NCBI GenBank assembly: GCA_013399875.1
Contig: VXAZ01000561.1
Coordinates: 975,341 to 1,039,340, forward strand
Direction: 5' to 3'
Origin: Gymnorhina tibicen
Lineage: Eukaryota > Chordata > Aves > Passeriformes > Artamidae
Length of the DNA: 64,000 nt
The position numbers and the translations under genes are program-made. Numbering within the stretch: position 1 is the first letter of the stretch; the number at the start of each line of letters is the position of its first letter. Positions 58,401 through 64,000 of this stretch are shown one piece after another. The notes beneath the pieces are model-generated. The model saw only the letters and a list, made by a program, of their open reading frames with translations, was not told the DNA's origin and ran no database searches.

Positions 58401-59676
58401 ATTACACATTTTTATTATAAATACTTTTTTTTTGTCTCTAGTTGTCTTCTGTGAATATCTAAGTGTCTATCTTTTCTATTAGAAGCTACTATAAATGCAT
58501 CTTTCAATTCAAAGGACTTTCTCAGTTGAAGTCAATCCACATGTTGCTCTGCATTAACAATAAATAAAAATGCTGCCGTCATGGGGCTGTTTGGTGATAA
58601 TTATCGCAAACTAGTTATTAGTTGACACCTGTTCATCTGTCCCCCAGCAAGGGACAGAAGGTACACACACGAACACACTCATGATAACAAGCTGCTTGAG
58701 CCTGTTTATGCATGGAGAATTTATAGGGTCCCTGCCTAAAACTGTCCAGACACTTACTGAACTGACCTGGGAGCAGGAACCATGTTCATTTACTGTGTGC
58801 TTGATACATCTGCTTTACTTACAACCCGTGCCCAATGTAGTATTACACAGCAGGTGATGTGACTGAAGGTCTCAGAGTTCTTTGGTTCACTTTGGGTTTA
58901 GTTAGTAATTGCCTGAACAGAAACCACCTGAATCCTGTCTATTCCTTCAAATAAGAACTATTCTCATCCCAAAAGAAATGAAAATTGTTTGTTTTCCTTT
59001 CAGAAGAGAAAATAATCCCAAAATGTGTGTATTTCTTGCAGGCATCTCAAAGTTTTTCCACAGTGGGTACTGCTTGAGAAAAGATGTGGTAGCTGCCAGC
59101 ATTCAGAAGGTTGAAAAGATTTTGGAGTGGTTTGAGGGCCAGACGCAACTCAACTTCTACGCAAGCTCATTGCTGTTTGTCTATGAAGGTTTGTGTCAAG
59201 CAACAACTGTGCGGTTGAGTGATGTCACCTTGGCAGAGAAGAGAAGAGTGCCCAAAGGCCTGTTATCAGGTGGAGATGTATTGGAGTATAATAATAATAT
59301 TCATGTAATAAATTCTACAGAGAATGGAAAAATTGAAGCCTCTGTAAGTAAAGGCTTGTCTAAATTTTATGCACTTCACAAAAAGGCGTGCTCGAAGAGG
59401 CACCACAGTCAGCTCTCACTAAAAGTTGAAAACTCAGAGCAAGACAATGTGTGGAAAAGCAGCACGTGCATTACGCAGGAGCACCTGAATGGAAATGTTC
59501 TGCCCCAACTGGAAAAAGTTTTCTATCACATGCCAGCAGAGACCAAGGAAAGTGCAAATGTCGAAGTCCGAATGATCGATTTTGCTCATGTGTTTCCTAG
59601 CAACACAAAGGATGAGGGCTATATTTATGGTCTGAAGAATCTAATCACAGTACTTCAAAATATTTTGGATAACTAA
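21822..59676 (+). CDS. IPMK: IPMK, inositol polyphosphate multikinase, N-terminus missing in gap
   Basis: IPMK phosphorylates inositol trisphosphates to tetrakis- and pentakisphosphates and can also make PIP3, feeding the higher inositol phosphate pathway. It acts mainly in the nucleus. Six exons (21822-21963, 26087-26172, 43083-43179, 49035-49207, 57992-58073, 59042-59676) join in consistent phase to 404 visible residues and TAA. Human is 416 as I recall, so roughly a dozen or a few more residues are hidden by the gap. Family hallmarks are intact: [20 protein letters not shown] at the start of the kinase core, PCIMDVKIG (the PxxxDxKxG inositol-binding motif) in exon 4, [10 protein letters not shown] (the SSLL motif) and [11 protein letters not shown] (the metal-binding aspartate) in exon 6. 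A basic cluster [10 protein letters not shown] sits where human carries its nuclear localisation signal. The IP6K and ITPK families are excluded by the length and the LNGC and DFAHVFPSN segments. Confidence 0.95.
21964..26086 (+). other. IPMK: IPMK intron 1
   Basis: The first 400 bases are the tail of the CpG island. A two-unit tandem duplication of about 155 bases lies at 22982-23294. The rest is unique-looking DNA in which no gene or clear transposon is seen. It ends TTCTCTTCTAG. Confidence 0.85.
22982..23294 (+). repeat. Tandem duplication of about 155-160 bp, two units
   Basis: Unit 1 is 22982-23142 and unit 2 is 23143-23294. Both open with CTGCCCCTG and share GCCAAGGGCTGAA, ATCAGTGAGTG, AATTACAGCACTA, GGCACTGTGAGTTTGTCTTA, GATAATCTC and ACAGAAAAGT in order, at roughly 80 percent identity by eye. 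A third partial start, TTGCCCCAGCTGC, follows. The divergence shows that this is an old duplication and not an assembly error. The source sequence is not recognised. Confidence 0.85.
26087..26172 (+). CDS. IPMK: IPMK coding exon 2
   Basis: It encodes the split G, then [20 protein letters not shown] and REQEFYNK. This is the ATP-lobe beta strand and loop with the lysine of VLKQ, which is conserved in the family. It is two bases plus 28 codons, between acceptor TTCTAG and donor GTGAGG. Human reads RELEFYNM at the end. Confidence 0.95.
30496..31036 (+). mobile_element. CR1 LINE, 5'-truncated 3' end
   Basis: The sequence follows the 3' part of an avian CR1 element: GCGTCCAGCTCTGGGG, then a CAGCACAGGAAGGACATCGAC block, TTCAGCCTGGAGAAG, a TCCAGGTTGGACAGGGCTTGGAG block, and AAGGTCCCTTCCAACCC. 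It ends in GCTATGATTCTATGA. It covers the C-terminal reverse-transcriptase tail and the short 3' UTR, with stops and frameshifts, so it is inactive. It inserted in the same orientation as IPMK. Confidence 0.92.
31485..31517 (+). repeat. T-rich homopolymer tract
   Basis: T-rich run interrupted by single C bases, ending in fifteen consecutive T. Simple low-complexity DNA. Confidence 0.85.
34295..35157 (+). mobile_element. CR1 LINE, 5'-truncated, about 860 bp
   Basis: A longer CR1 3' portion. Recognisable blocks are GGAGGGAAGGGATGCCATCC, GACAGGCTTGAGAAGTGGGCC, then a stretch encoding [16 protein letters not shown], and later [19 protein letters not shown] and [12 protein letters not shown], which are typical of the CR1 ORF2 C-terminus. 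The frame is broken between these parts, so it is a dead copy. It ends TTCCTTCCAACCC...GATTCTGCGATTCTATAA, the CR1 3' octamer tail. Same orientation as IPMK. An A-run at 34252-34264 lies just upstream and may be unrelated. Confidence 0.93.
38611..38640. repeat. Perfect 13-bp inverted repeat with 4-base loop
   Basis: Arms 38611-38623 (TGTAATGGTCATG) and 38628-38640 are exact reverse complements around CTGT. A second, shorter hairpin with 8-bp arms (CTGGAGAC / GTCTCCAG) follows at 38690-38712. No known RNA gene is recognised. Confidence 0.8.
38652..38672 (+). repeat. 21-base exact repeat, first copy
   Basis: The 21 bases starting CGAGTAAGATCAAGC recur exactly at 40265-40285, 1.6 kb away in the same intron. 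A match this long is not expected by chance in 64 kb. No element is recognised. Confidence 0.65.
40265..40285 (+). repeat. 21-base exact repeat, second copy
   Basis: Exact second copy of 38652-38672. Both copies are followed within 40 bases by TTCTGGAGA. This copy lies just left of the LTR near 40.5 kb. Confidence 0.65.
40497..40880 (-). mobile_element. Solo LTR of an endogenous retrovirus (antisense to IPMK)
   Basis: On the minus strand the element begins TGTTGGGTTTGTTAAAG at 40880. It has TTTTATAACC (TATA-like) near 40815 and AATAAA at 40539-40544, and can end ...CTAACCA at about 40497. That order of LTR start, TATA, poly(A) signal and CA end is what an LTR shows. No internal retroviral coding sequence is seen beside it. 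I could not find a convincing target-site duplication, so the right edge (the 5' TG) is fairly secure and the left edge is approximate. A GAA microsatellite of five units lies at about 40792-40806. Confidence 0.65.
41729..41899. other. Assembly join: 72-bp direct repeat around a single N
   Basis: Bases 41729-41800 recur at 41829-41899 with a single difference, seven T instead of eight in a homopolymer. Between them are the N at 41801 and 27 bases of purine-rich sequence starting TTCGCACG. Near-identity together with the N points to unmerged overlapping contig ends and not to a real duplication. Confidence 0.85.
42965..43029 (+). mobile_element. Fragment of an avian ERV LTR 5' end
   Basis: The stretch TGTTGTGGTTTAGCCC...AGCCGGC...CAAGTAC...GCAGCTACTTGCTCACTCCCCCACC matches the familiar opening of a common avian ERV LTR (TGTGGTTTAACCCCAGCC-type), as recalled. 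Only about 65 bases remain. It ends 53 bases before IPMK exon 3. Confidence 0.7.
43083..43179 (+). CDS. IPMK: IPMK coding exon 3
   Basis: It holds 32 codons plus one base: [20 protein letters not shown] then [12 protein letters not shown]. Human has VYAADCFDGVLLELRKYLPK, so the identity is clear. The acceptor follows a good pyrimidine tract (CCCTAATTTATTTCAG). The donor is GTACTG, which lacks the usual purine at +4 and G at +5 position pattern (GTRAGT) and is therefore weak. It is supported by the phase and by the aspartate it forms with exon 4. Confidence 0.95.
45351..45417. other. Assembly join: poly-T repeat around a single N
   Basis: TTGCCCATGC followed by about 18 T precedes the N at 45385. 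TTGCCCCTGC followed by about 22 T follows it. As at the other single-N positions, the same sequence appears on both sides, here in a homopolymer that is hard to assemble. Confidence 0.75.
46804..46834. repeat. Perfect 11-bp inverted repeat with 9-base loop
   Basis: CCTCTACTGCA at 46804-46814 and TGCAGTAGAGG at 46824-46834 are exact reverse complements. A related GCAGGAATTAG word occurs twice at 46787-46824. No RNA family is recognised. Confidence 0.7.
49035..49207 (+). CDS. IPMK: IPMK coding exon 4 with the inositol-kinase signature
   Basis: Two bases plus 57 codons: the split D, then [40 protein letters not shown] and [26 protein letters not shown] at 49079-49105 is the PxxxDxKxG motif that binds the inositol phosphate and is essential for catalysis in this superfamily. 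Acceptor GACAG, donor GTAAGA. Strongly conserved with human. Confidence 0.97.
51462..51610 (+). mobile_element. CR1 LINE, short 3' fragment
   Basis: Matches the last 150 bases of CR1: TCCAAGGCCAGGTTGGAC, GAGCAACCTAGTTTAGTG, CCTGCCACTGGCAAGGG, TCTTTAAGGTCCCTTT, and an eroded ATTCTGGGATTGTAT end. It is more degraded than the two copies in intron 2. Same orientation as IPMK. Confidence 0.88.
52383..52424 (+). repeat. (AAAT)n microsatellite
   Basis: About ten uninterrupted units of the tetranucleotide ATAA/AAAT, flanked by A-rich DNA with several AAAC words. Likely length-variable between individuals. Confidence 0.95.
53121..53126 (+). repeat. Target-site duplication, left copy (TACTTT)
   Basis: The six bases TACTTT directly abut the TG end of the solo LTR and recur directly after its CA end at 53696-53701. 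Confidence 0.9.
53127..53695 (-). mobile_element. Complete solo LTR of an endogenous retrovirus, 569 bp
   Basis: On the minus strand the element starts TGTGGTATTATA at 53695 and ends CACAGCAACA at 53127, with TG...CA termini and an exact 6-bp target duplication TACTTT on both sides. AATAAA (minus strand) is at 53332-53337, followed by the GC-rich tail expected for R-U5. A 6-bp duplication is typical of class II (ERVK, beta-retrovirus-like) elements. No internal sequence remains, so it arose by LTR-LTR recombination. It is antisense to IPMK, so its poly(A) signal does not face the IPMK transcript. The sharp ends and perfect duplication suggest a fairly young insertion. The long plus-strand open frame across it is not a gene. 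Confidence 0.93.
53696..53701 (+). repeat. Target-site duplication, right copy (TACTTT)
   Basis: Exact second copy of 53121-53126, immediately after the ACCACA end of the LTR on the plus strand. Confidence 0.9.
54831..54897 (+). repeat. Two-unit tandem duplication of about 34 bp
   Basis: AAGGAACTGTAACTGAAAAA and the following GGGTACAAAAAAG recur at once as AAGGAACTGTAATTGAAAAA with TGTACAAAAAGC. Units are 54831-54864 and 54865-54897. Minor local duplication. Confidence 0.8.
57992..58073 (+). CDS. IPMK: IPMK coding exon 5
   Basis: It holds 27 codons plus one base: [20 protein letters not shown] then TKETVKD. Human has [20 protein letters not shown]. Acceptor CTTTCAG, donor GTAAGG. The final G joins GC of exon 6 to make glycine. 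Confidence 0.96.
58074..59041 (+). other. IPMK: IPMK intron 5
   Basis: A 968-base intron, AT-rich, with no feature recognised. Its last 133 bases happen to be open in the exon 6 frame, but the acceptor TTTCTTGCAG at 59041 and the phase fix the exon start at 59042. Confidence 0.92.
59042..59676 (+). CDS. IPMK: IPMK coding exon 6 (C-terminal half)
   Basis: Two bases plus 210 codons and TAA. It begins [15 protein letters not shown] and carries [10 protein letters not shown] (the SSLL motif, 59161-59190), a variable insert, EYNNNIHV, the basic cluster [10 protein letters not shown] at 59377-59406 (probable nuclear localisation signal), [18 protein letters not shown], and [11 protein letters not shown] with the metal-binding aspartate at 59578-59580. 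It ends VLQNILDN, close to the human VLRSILDN. The variable insert [18 protein letters not shown] is the least conserved part, as is normal for the family. Confidence 0.97.
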
Positions 59677-61253
59677 ATTCTTTGCTATGTTTTTTATTGG
59701 GGGCCAGTGATAAAGAGCAACAACCTGAAGAATTTCTGCACTTCTAATGCTGTATAACTGGGTTTGTATTGTTCTATATTTTATTTGTCTTTGTACTTTT
59801 GGTAGAAGGGTTTAACTTTTTATAATTTCACTCAGGAAAAATATTGATAGTTAATTAGGAAGTGTGGAAGGATGAAGATACTTGAGATAAAGCAGGATAG
59901 GTAAATTAATAGAATGAAGTGTATGTGGTTGGCTGAAGTCCAAGGACTACCAGGAGCAAGGGTTATGTTAGTTCCTCTAATGACTTTAGCATAGATGACA
60001 TTTTTGCCCACTTAGCCTTGACACTGAGCCACATCTCCATTAACAGGTGTTTAGAAAATAGACTGAAAGTTGTAAGGTGCAGGATTGATGTCCTCAGTAC
60101 TGCCCTTGTGTTTACTGTATTTGAATAACTGGAATAATCCTGCTTGGAGAGAAATCCCATGCTGAGTCAGCAGTCTCACCTGAAGCCAGTGCATCCCAAA
60201 GTGCTTTCTCATGTCACGGGACAATATTGTTGTTCTTTCAGCCCTTCCCCCTTCGTGGATGTCTGTAGCCGATGTTCACCACAGATGAGCTACCATGTAA
60301 TTTGTGTTGAGGTGCTAAAAAAATGCTGGAGTACAATACCATAACAGGCTTAAACTGCACAACTTCTAGAGAAACTGTTTGTTCCTACGAATGAGTGAAA
60401 GAATGCAAATGCAAGATGTTCCGGGAACTAATTTGGTTTAGGAGATCATGTCAATCTGTTAATGGAGTGACTGATGCTGTGATTAAGGGAAATGTCTCAC
60501 TCTGTTGTTCTCATGGCCCTTCTCCAACAACAGTGCTTTAAAAAGCAAACTAGTAGAATGGGGGAACAAGTGTTTTGGGTGAGCATACAGAGCTCTGCTG
60601 GCTGTAGGCCACTTGCATTTTTGCAATGAGCATTTGATGCTTCCGCTGCTGGGGAGCACTTGACTGGAACCACAAGCAATACAGGGGGAGGAGCCTCCTG
60701 TGAGATCGTTCAGCCTTGGAGCCACCAGCTGTGCCACTGCTTGTGCCAGTGGAGCTGTGGCTCGCCCACCCTGGGCTGCAGCCACCACAGGTTTCTTTAA
60801 TGACACACAAGCAAGCTGTGTAATCTGAAAGCTGTCCCATTTCCTTCCTTTTCACAAGGAAAATTCAACTTTTGTATAGAATACTTGAGATCAGGATGAT
60901 GTATCCAAAGTATTTTTGGTGTGTCTCTTCTGTATGCTGTGTATGTGGCTGTGCTGCCATGCATATTACAGTGAGCTGTATGAAAAGTGGGAACGGAGGA
61001 GTCTTGCCATCTGTAGAGCAAGATTTTAATGCTTAAAGCATTTCCAGGACGAAAATGTTTTAGAATGGATTTGGTCATTGGAAACATTCATCTTTTTCAT
61101 GTGGACTTAGTGACCCTGTGGCCTTGCTGCTCTCTCTGTACGATGTTCTGCACTATGCACTCAGCTGTGTACACATCTTGACAAATTCTTCGTTGGACAT
61201 CTGTTTTCTACATGACAAGGAGATTCATACTGTCACGCAAATATGCTGTTTTA

Positions 61254-61259
61254 AATAAA
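61254..61259 (+). terminator. IPMK: Proximal IPMK poly(A) signal AATAAA
   Basis: First canonical signal after the IPMK stop, about 1.58 kb downstream. Confidence 0.6.
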
Positions 61260-62015
61260 GCTGAATTTTTAGCTCTATTTGAGAACTTGGGTTAATTGGG
61301 AGAAACAGGGTATTACTGTGTGTAGAATTACATGGTTTAAAGTTTAGAGCTCATATTGACCAATACATTCAAGACTCAAACCAACCTTTTAGTAACATGA
61401 TGTTTTAGAAGTATGGGAAAAGGGGCTTGCCAGGAGTAAAGGGGTAATACCAGCGAGTTGAAAATTTTATGTGAATTACACTGAAGGCTGAAGGGGAAAG
61501 GACCAGGAAGAGAGGGACTTTTTTTTTCCTGCCTGGTATTTCTCTTGCACCTTATAGTTAATATATTCCAAACTCTCTGTGAATTAATTTAAGCCATATT
61601 CTAGAAAGAGTTTGTGGTTTTGTTTGCTTTGTCGCTGATTTCTCTGTTATGATTTTGTTGTTCTATCCCGTAAATAGTCAACACTAGAGTAGTCCAGACT
61701 GGTAGTGGCCTTGTGTGATAAAGTGACAAGGTTTTATAGAAAATATGGGCAAAAACATTTAAACATCATGATTTTTGTCCTCTGTAATTCATCTCTTCTG
61801 GATTTTAATCCATTTTGTACCAGAGAAATCAGGCATTTGCGTCAAGTCAGTTATTGGAAAATGATTAGTATGCACTTAGTACCATGCATTCTCCTGTCTC
61901 TGCTTTAAGATACGTGTCCTCGGTGTTTGAATGCTCTTTAGGTATTGATTGTTTTGTTGGCTATGGCAGTGTTTGTAATGCGCCTGGAATATTGTCAACC
62001 TGTCAGAATATTTTG

Positions 62016-62021
62016 AATAAA
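62016..62021 (+). terminator. IPMK: Middle IPMK poly(A) signal AATAAA
   Basis: Second canonical signal, followed about 20 bases later by ATGGTTTTTGTACC, a T/G-rich element as expected downstream of a cleavage site. Confidence 0.6.
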
Positions 62022-62128
62022 AAAATAATTTTATCATGGTTTTTGTACCAGTAGTTATTGTGAACGTATTTCTGTTAATTTAAAATGTAGCTTGAGAAAT
62101 AAGAGTATTCTTCATTGGAAGTTGTGTA

Positions 62129-62134
62129 AATAAA
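62129..62134 (+). terminator. IPMK: Distal IPMK poly(A) signal AATAAA
   Basis: Third canonical signal, followed within 30 bases by GTGGAGTGGTTTGGG, a GT-rich downstream element. This is the best-looking end of the gene. Confidence 0.6.
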
Positions 62135-62150
62135 GCTTGCAGTGGAGTGG

Positions 62151-63590
62151 TTTGGGCATAGTACCAGCCATGAGTTTGAGCCTGAAGAGGCCTTATATTC
62201 ACATTGTTCTTGCACATTTTAGACTCAGTGTGTCTTGTGTCTTGTATCTGAGCCAGTTGTTTTCAGTTATAGTTGGAGATGTATTCACAGAAATCATTAA
62301 ACAGAATAAGTAATTAGAAGAGGAAGAGGGAGACAGTGGGTCACTGAGCCGATGTACTCTCGATGATTGATCTCCCTCCCTCTCAGCAATGCCCTTTTGG
62401 TTCTCTGGACAAAGTATACAGGACGTGCAACCATTACATGGAAATCTTTACAGGAATGGTTACAAGGCTTGTAGGTGTTTATGTCCCATAAAGCAGTGGG
62501 TCCCTCTCCCAGACTAGTGTGGTGTAACTGGGTGCTAGGGCTGCTGAGGAAACAGATGATTTTTCAGCAATAAGAGTTGGGTTTAGCAGAGCCGACTCTC
62601 AAAAAGGAAGAACTCATGCAGCATTGTCACTCATGGACTCTGAGAATATAGGCTTCTGAAGCCCTTCTGCCTAGGTAATGACATGAGAACTGTGCACACA
62701 GGTAAGACCTAAGGAGAACTTGAGTTGTATGACGTTTTATAAAAAGCATTTACAAATGTATTTTTGAATATGGGTGAAATTTTTTGCATTTACATTGGAA
62801 GTTACTATACCACTATGAAATACTTAAAATAATCTAATCAATTTGTTTTATGAACTGAACTGGAGACTTTACTTGTAGTTGTGATTCTGATGAAACTTTT
62901 ACTGGTTTGTTTTTTTCTACTGTAATGCATAACCAGAGTGTTCTTTTCCATAATATCACCGTTTCATGGAGAACTTTTAAAAGTACTCAGTAGATTAGGA
63001 AATCACTAATTTCCATTAATTTGATTAACAGAGTGCATATGTTCTTGAAATATTTCAGTGCATGTGATACTGTAAGTCATGTTAACATGCTACAAATCTA
63101 GAACCCCAGTAAAACTTCCTCACCTGCAGAGAGCTCCTGATCCATGTTTGGATTGTGCAGAGTTTAAAATGGGCCTTCTCAGGTGTAACAGCAGCAGTGG
63201 TGAAGGGGGGTATCACCTGTGTTAGCCATGTCAGGTGTGCAGGGGTGTTTACATCATGAACCTAAACTCATTGGAATGACTTGCTCACTTCATGATGTGA
63301 AGGACAGTCAAATGTAGGAAGGCACTGGAAGAGTGGAGACTCACATCCACACCTGCTGTTTAAAGTAAGGATTAACTGTTCATCCTCTTAATTTCTTTAG
63401 GGTTTTTTTCCCCCACATGCGGTTTCTTCCTGAGTGCTGCCTTTGGCCCTTGCCACAGGTGGCATCATGATGGAAATTTGTATTTCCTAAAAAGCTTATG
63501 CCCCATAACTCCTCTTAAAGTTCTGCTGTTTAAAAACACCACAAAATGCCTCAAATAATGTGGGAATGCACTCTCCCCTGAAAGAGCAGG
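62151..63590. other. Intergenic DNA downstream of IPMK; nothing recognised
   Basis: No open frame of note, no RNA gene and no transposon end is recognised in this stretch on either strand. Confidence 0.7.
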
Positions 63591-63900
63591 AGTGGATGAT
63601 GATGGACAGCATGCTTCGATGGGAGACTGGATCGTAGGCTTTGTGAGAGTTCTTTATTCATGAGTTGAAGAGGATGTTCTGGGGGCAAGGTGAGTGACAG
63701 CCGGACTGCGTAGAGTTTTCCTTCCCTCACTGCAGTTCAGGTGGAGGTTTGGGTTTAAGGAGGCATTACAGTGGGGAGCAGTGAGAGTTCCTAAGGAGCC
63801 CTGAGCAGGACACTGGGTCCATGCTGTAGTGCAGAGAATGGTGATGGGTAAGATCCAAAGGCTGCAGATCATCAGGTGTCCCACAGAGAAAATGTGCTGT
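63591..63900 (-). mobile_element. Possible LTR fragment, boundaries unknown
   Basis: On the minus strand ATGAATAAAGAACTCTCAC near 63644-63662 is followed by a CCTACGATCCAGTCTCCCATCG stretch, which looks like the R-U5 part of an avian ERV LTR. The 5' end and any target duplication were not found. The frame at 63654-63884 is not taken as a gene. Confidence 0.4.
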
Positions 63901-64000
63901 GCTTATTCATTGGGTTAAAACAGGATGTTATCGGGGAAGTGCATTCATCTCCATAGCCACAGGCCAAATCCTGTGTTTTTCATGTTCACAGCAATCTATA

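Larger units (their letters stand above)
59677..62150 (+). other. IPMK: IPMK 3' UTR
   Basis: No conserved frame follows the TAA. Three AATAAA signals lie on the sense strand at 61254-61259, 62016-62021 and 62129-62134, so the 3' UTR is about 1.6 to 2.5 kb. No transposon is recognised in it. Confidence 0.75.

Noticed and set aside
58909..59041. Upstream extension of the exon 6 frame
   Set aside because: The acceptor TTTCTTGCAG at 59041 and the phase with exon 5 place the exon start at 59042. The open upstream part is intron.
1..64000. CRISPR arrays, bacterial operons, ribosome binding sites, tRNA or rRNA genes
   Set aside because: Vertebrate nuclear DNA. No array-like spaced repeats, tRNA box pairs or rRNA segments were noticed.

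Overview
The window is vertebrate nuclear DNA, almost certainly from a bird. It has long introns, GT-AG splice sites, CpG-island promoters and AATAAA poly(A) signals. It also carries three pieces of the avian-type CR1 LINE with the usual 3' end (a run of TTCCAACCC followed by ATTCTATG-like units), plus several LTRs of avian endogenous retrovirus type. Two genes are recognisable by exon-by-exon protein similarity recalled from the families. No database search was possible.

Layout. At 1-1100 there are two related minus-strand LTR-like copies. A CpG island at about 1180-2060 carries the promoter and first exon of CISD1 (mitoNEET), plus strand. Its three coding exons lie at 1570-1600, 7294-7499 and 11735-11824 and join in frame to a complete 108-residue protein. 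From the CISD1 3' UTR to about 21.35 kb I see no gene. A second CpG island at about 21.4-22.35 kb carries exon 1 of IPMK (inositol polyphosphate multikinase), also plus strand. That exon is interrupted by a 149-base run of N, so the start codon is not visible. IPMK exons 2-6 lie at 26087-26172, 43083-43179, 49035-49207, 57992-58073 and 59042-59676. All phases agree and 404 residues are visible to the stop codon. A 3' UTR with three AATAAA signals runs to about 62.15 kb. The rest is intergenic with one LTR-like stretch near 63.6 kb.

The introns of IPMK hold most of the mobile DNA: three 5'-truncated CR1 pieces (all plus strand), a minus-strand LTR at about 40.5-40.9 kb, an LTR-start fragment 53 bases before exon 3, and a well-defined 569-bp solo LTR at 53127-53695 with a perfect 6-bp target duplication. 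Three single-base N positions (1801, 41801, 45385) each sit between near-identical direct repeats. They look like overlapping contig ends that were not merged, so they are assembly artefacts and not biology.

The two genes are neighbours with separate jobs: CISD1 is an outer-mitochondrial-membrane 2Fe-2S protein and IPMK is a soluble inositol phosphate kinase. Both are on the plus strand here. From memory, in human they are head to head with promoters about 1 kb apart, so this order is either an avian local inversion or a scaffolding error. I found no sign of a new biological system. The most useful points are the gene orientation, the mitochondrial-type CISD1 promoter, the solo LTR and the assembly artefacts.
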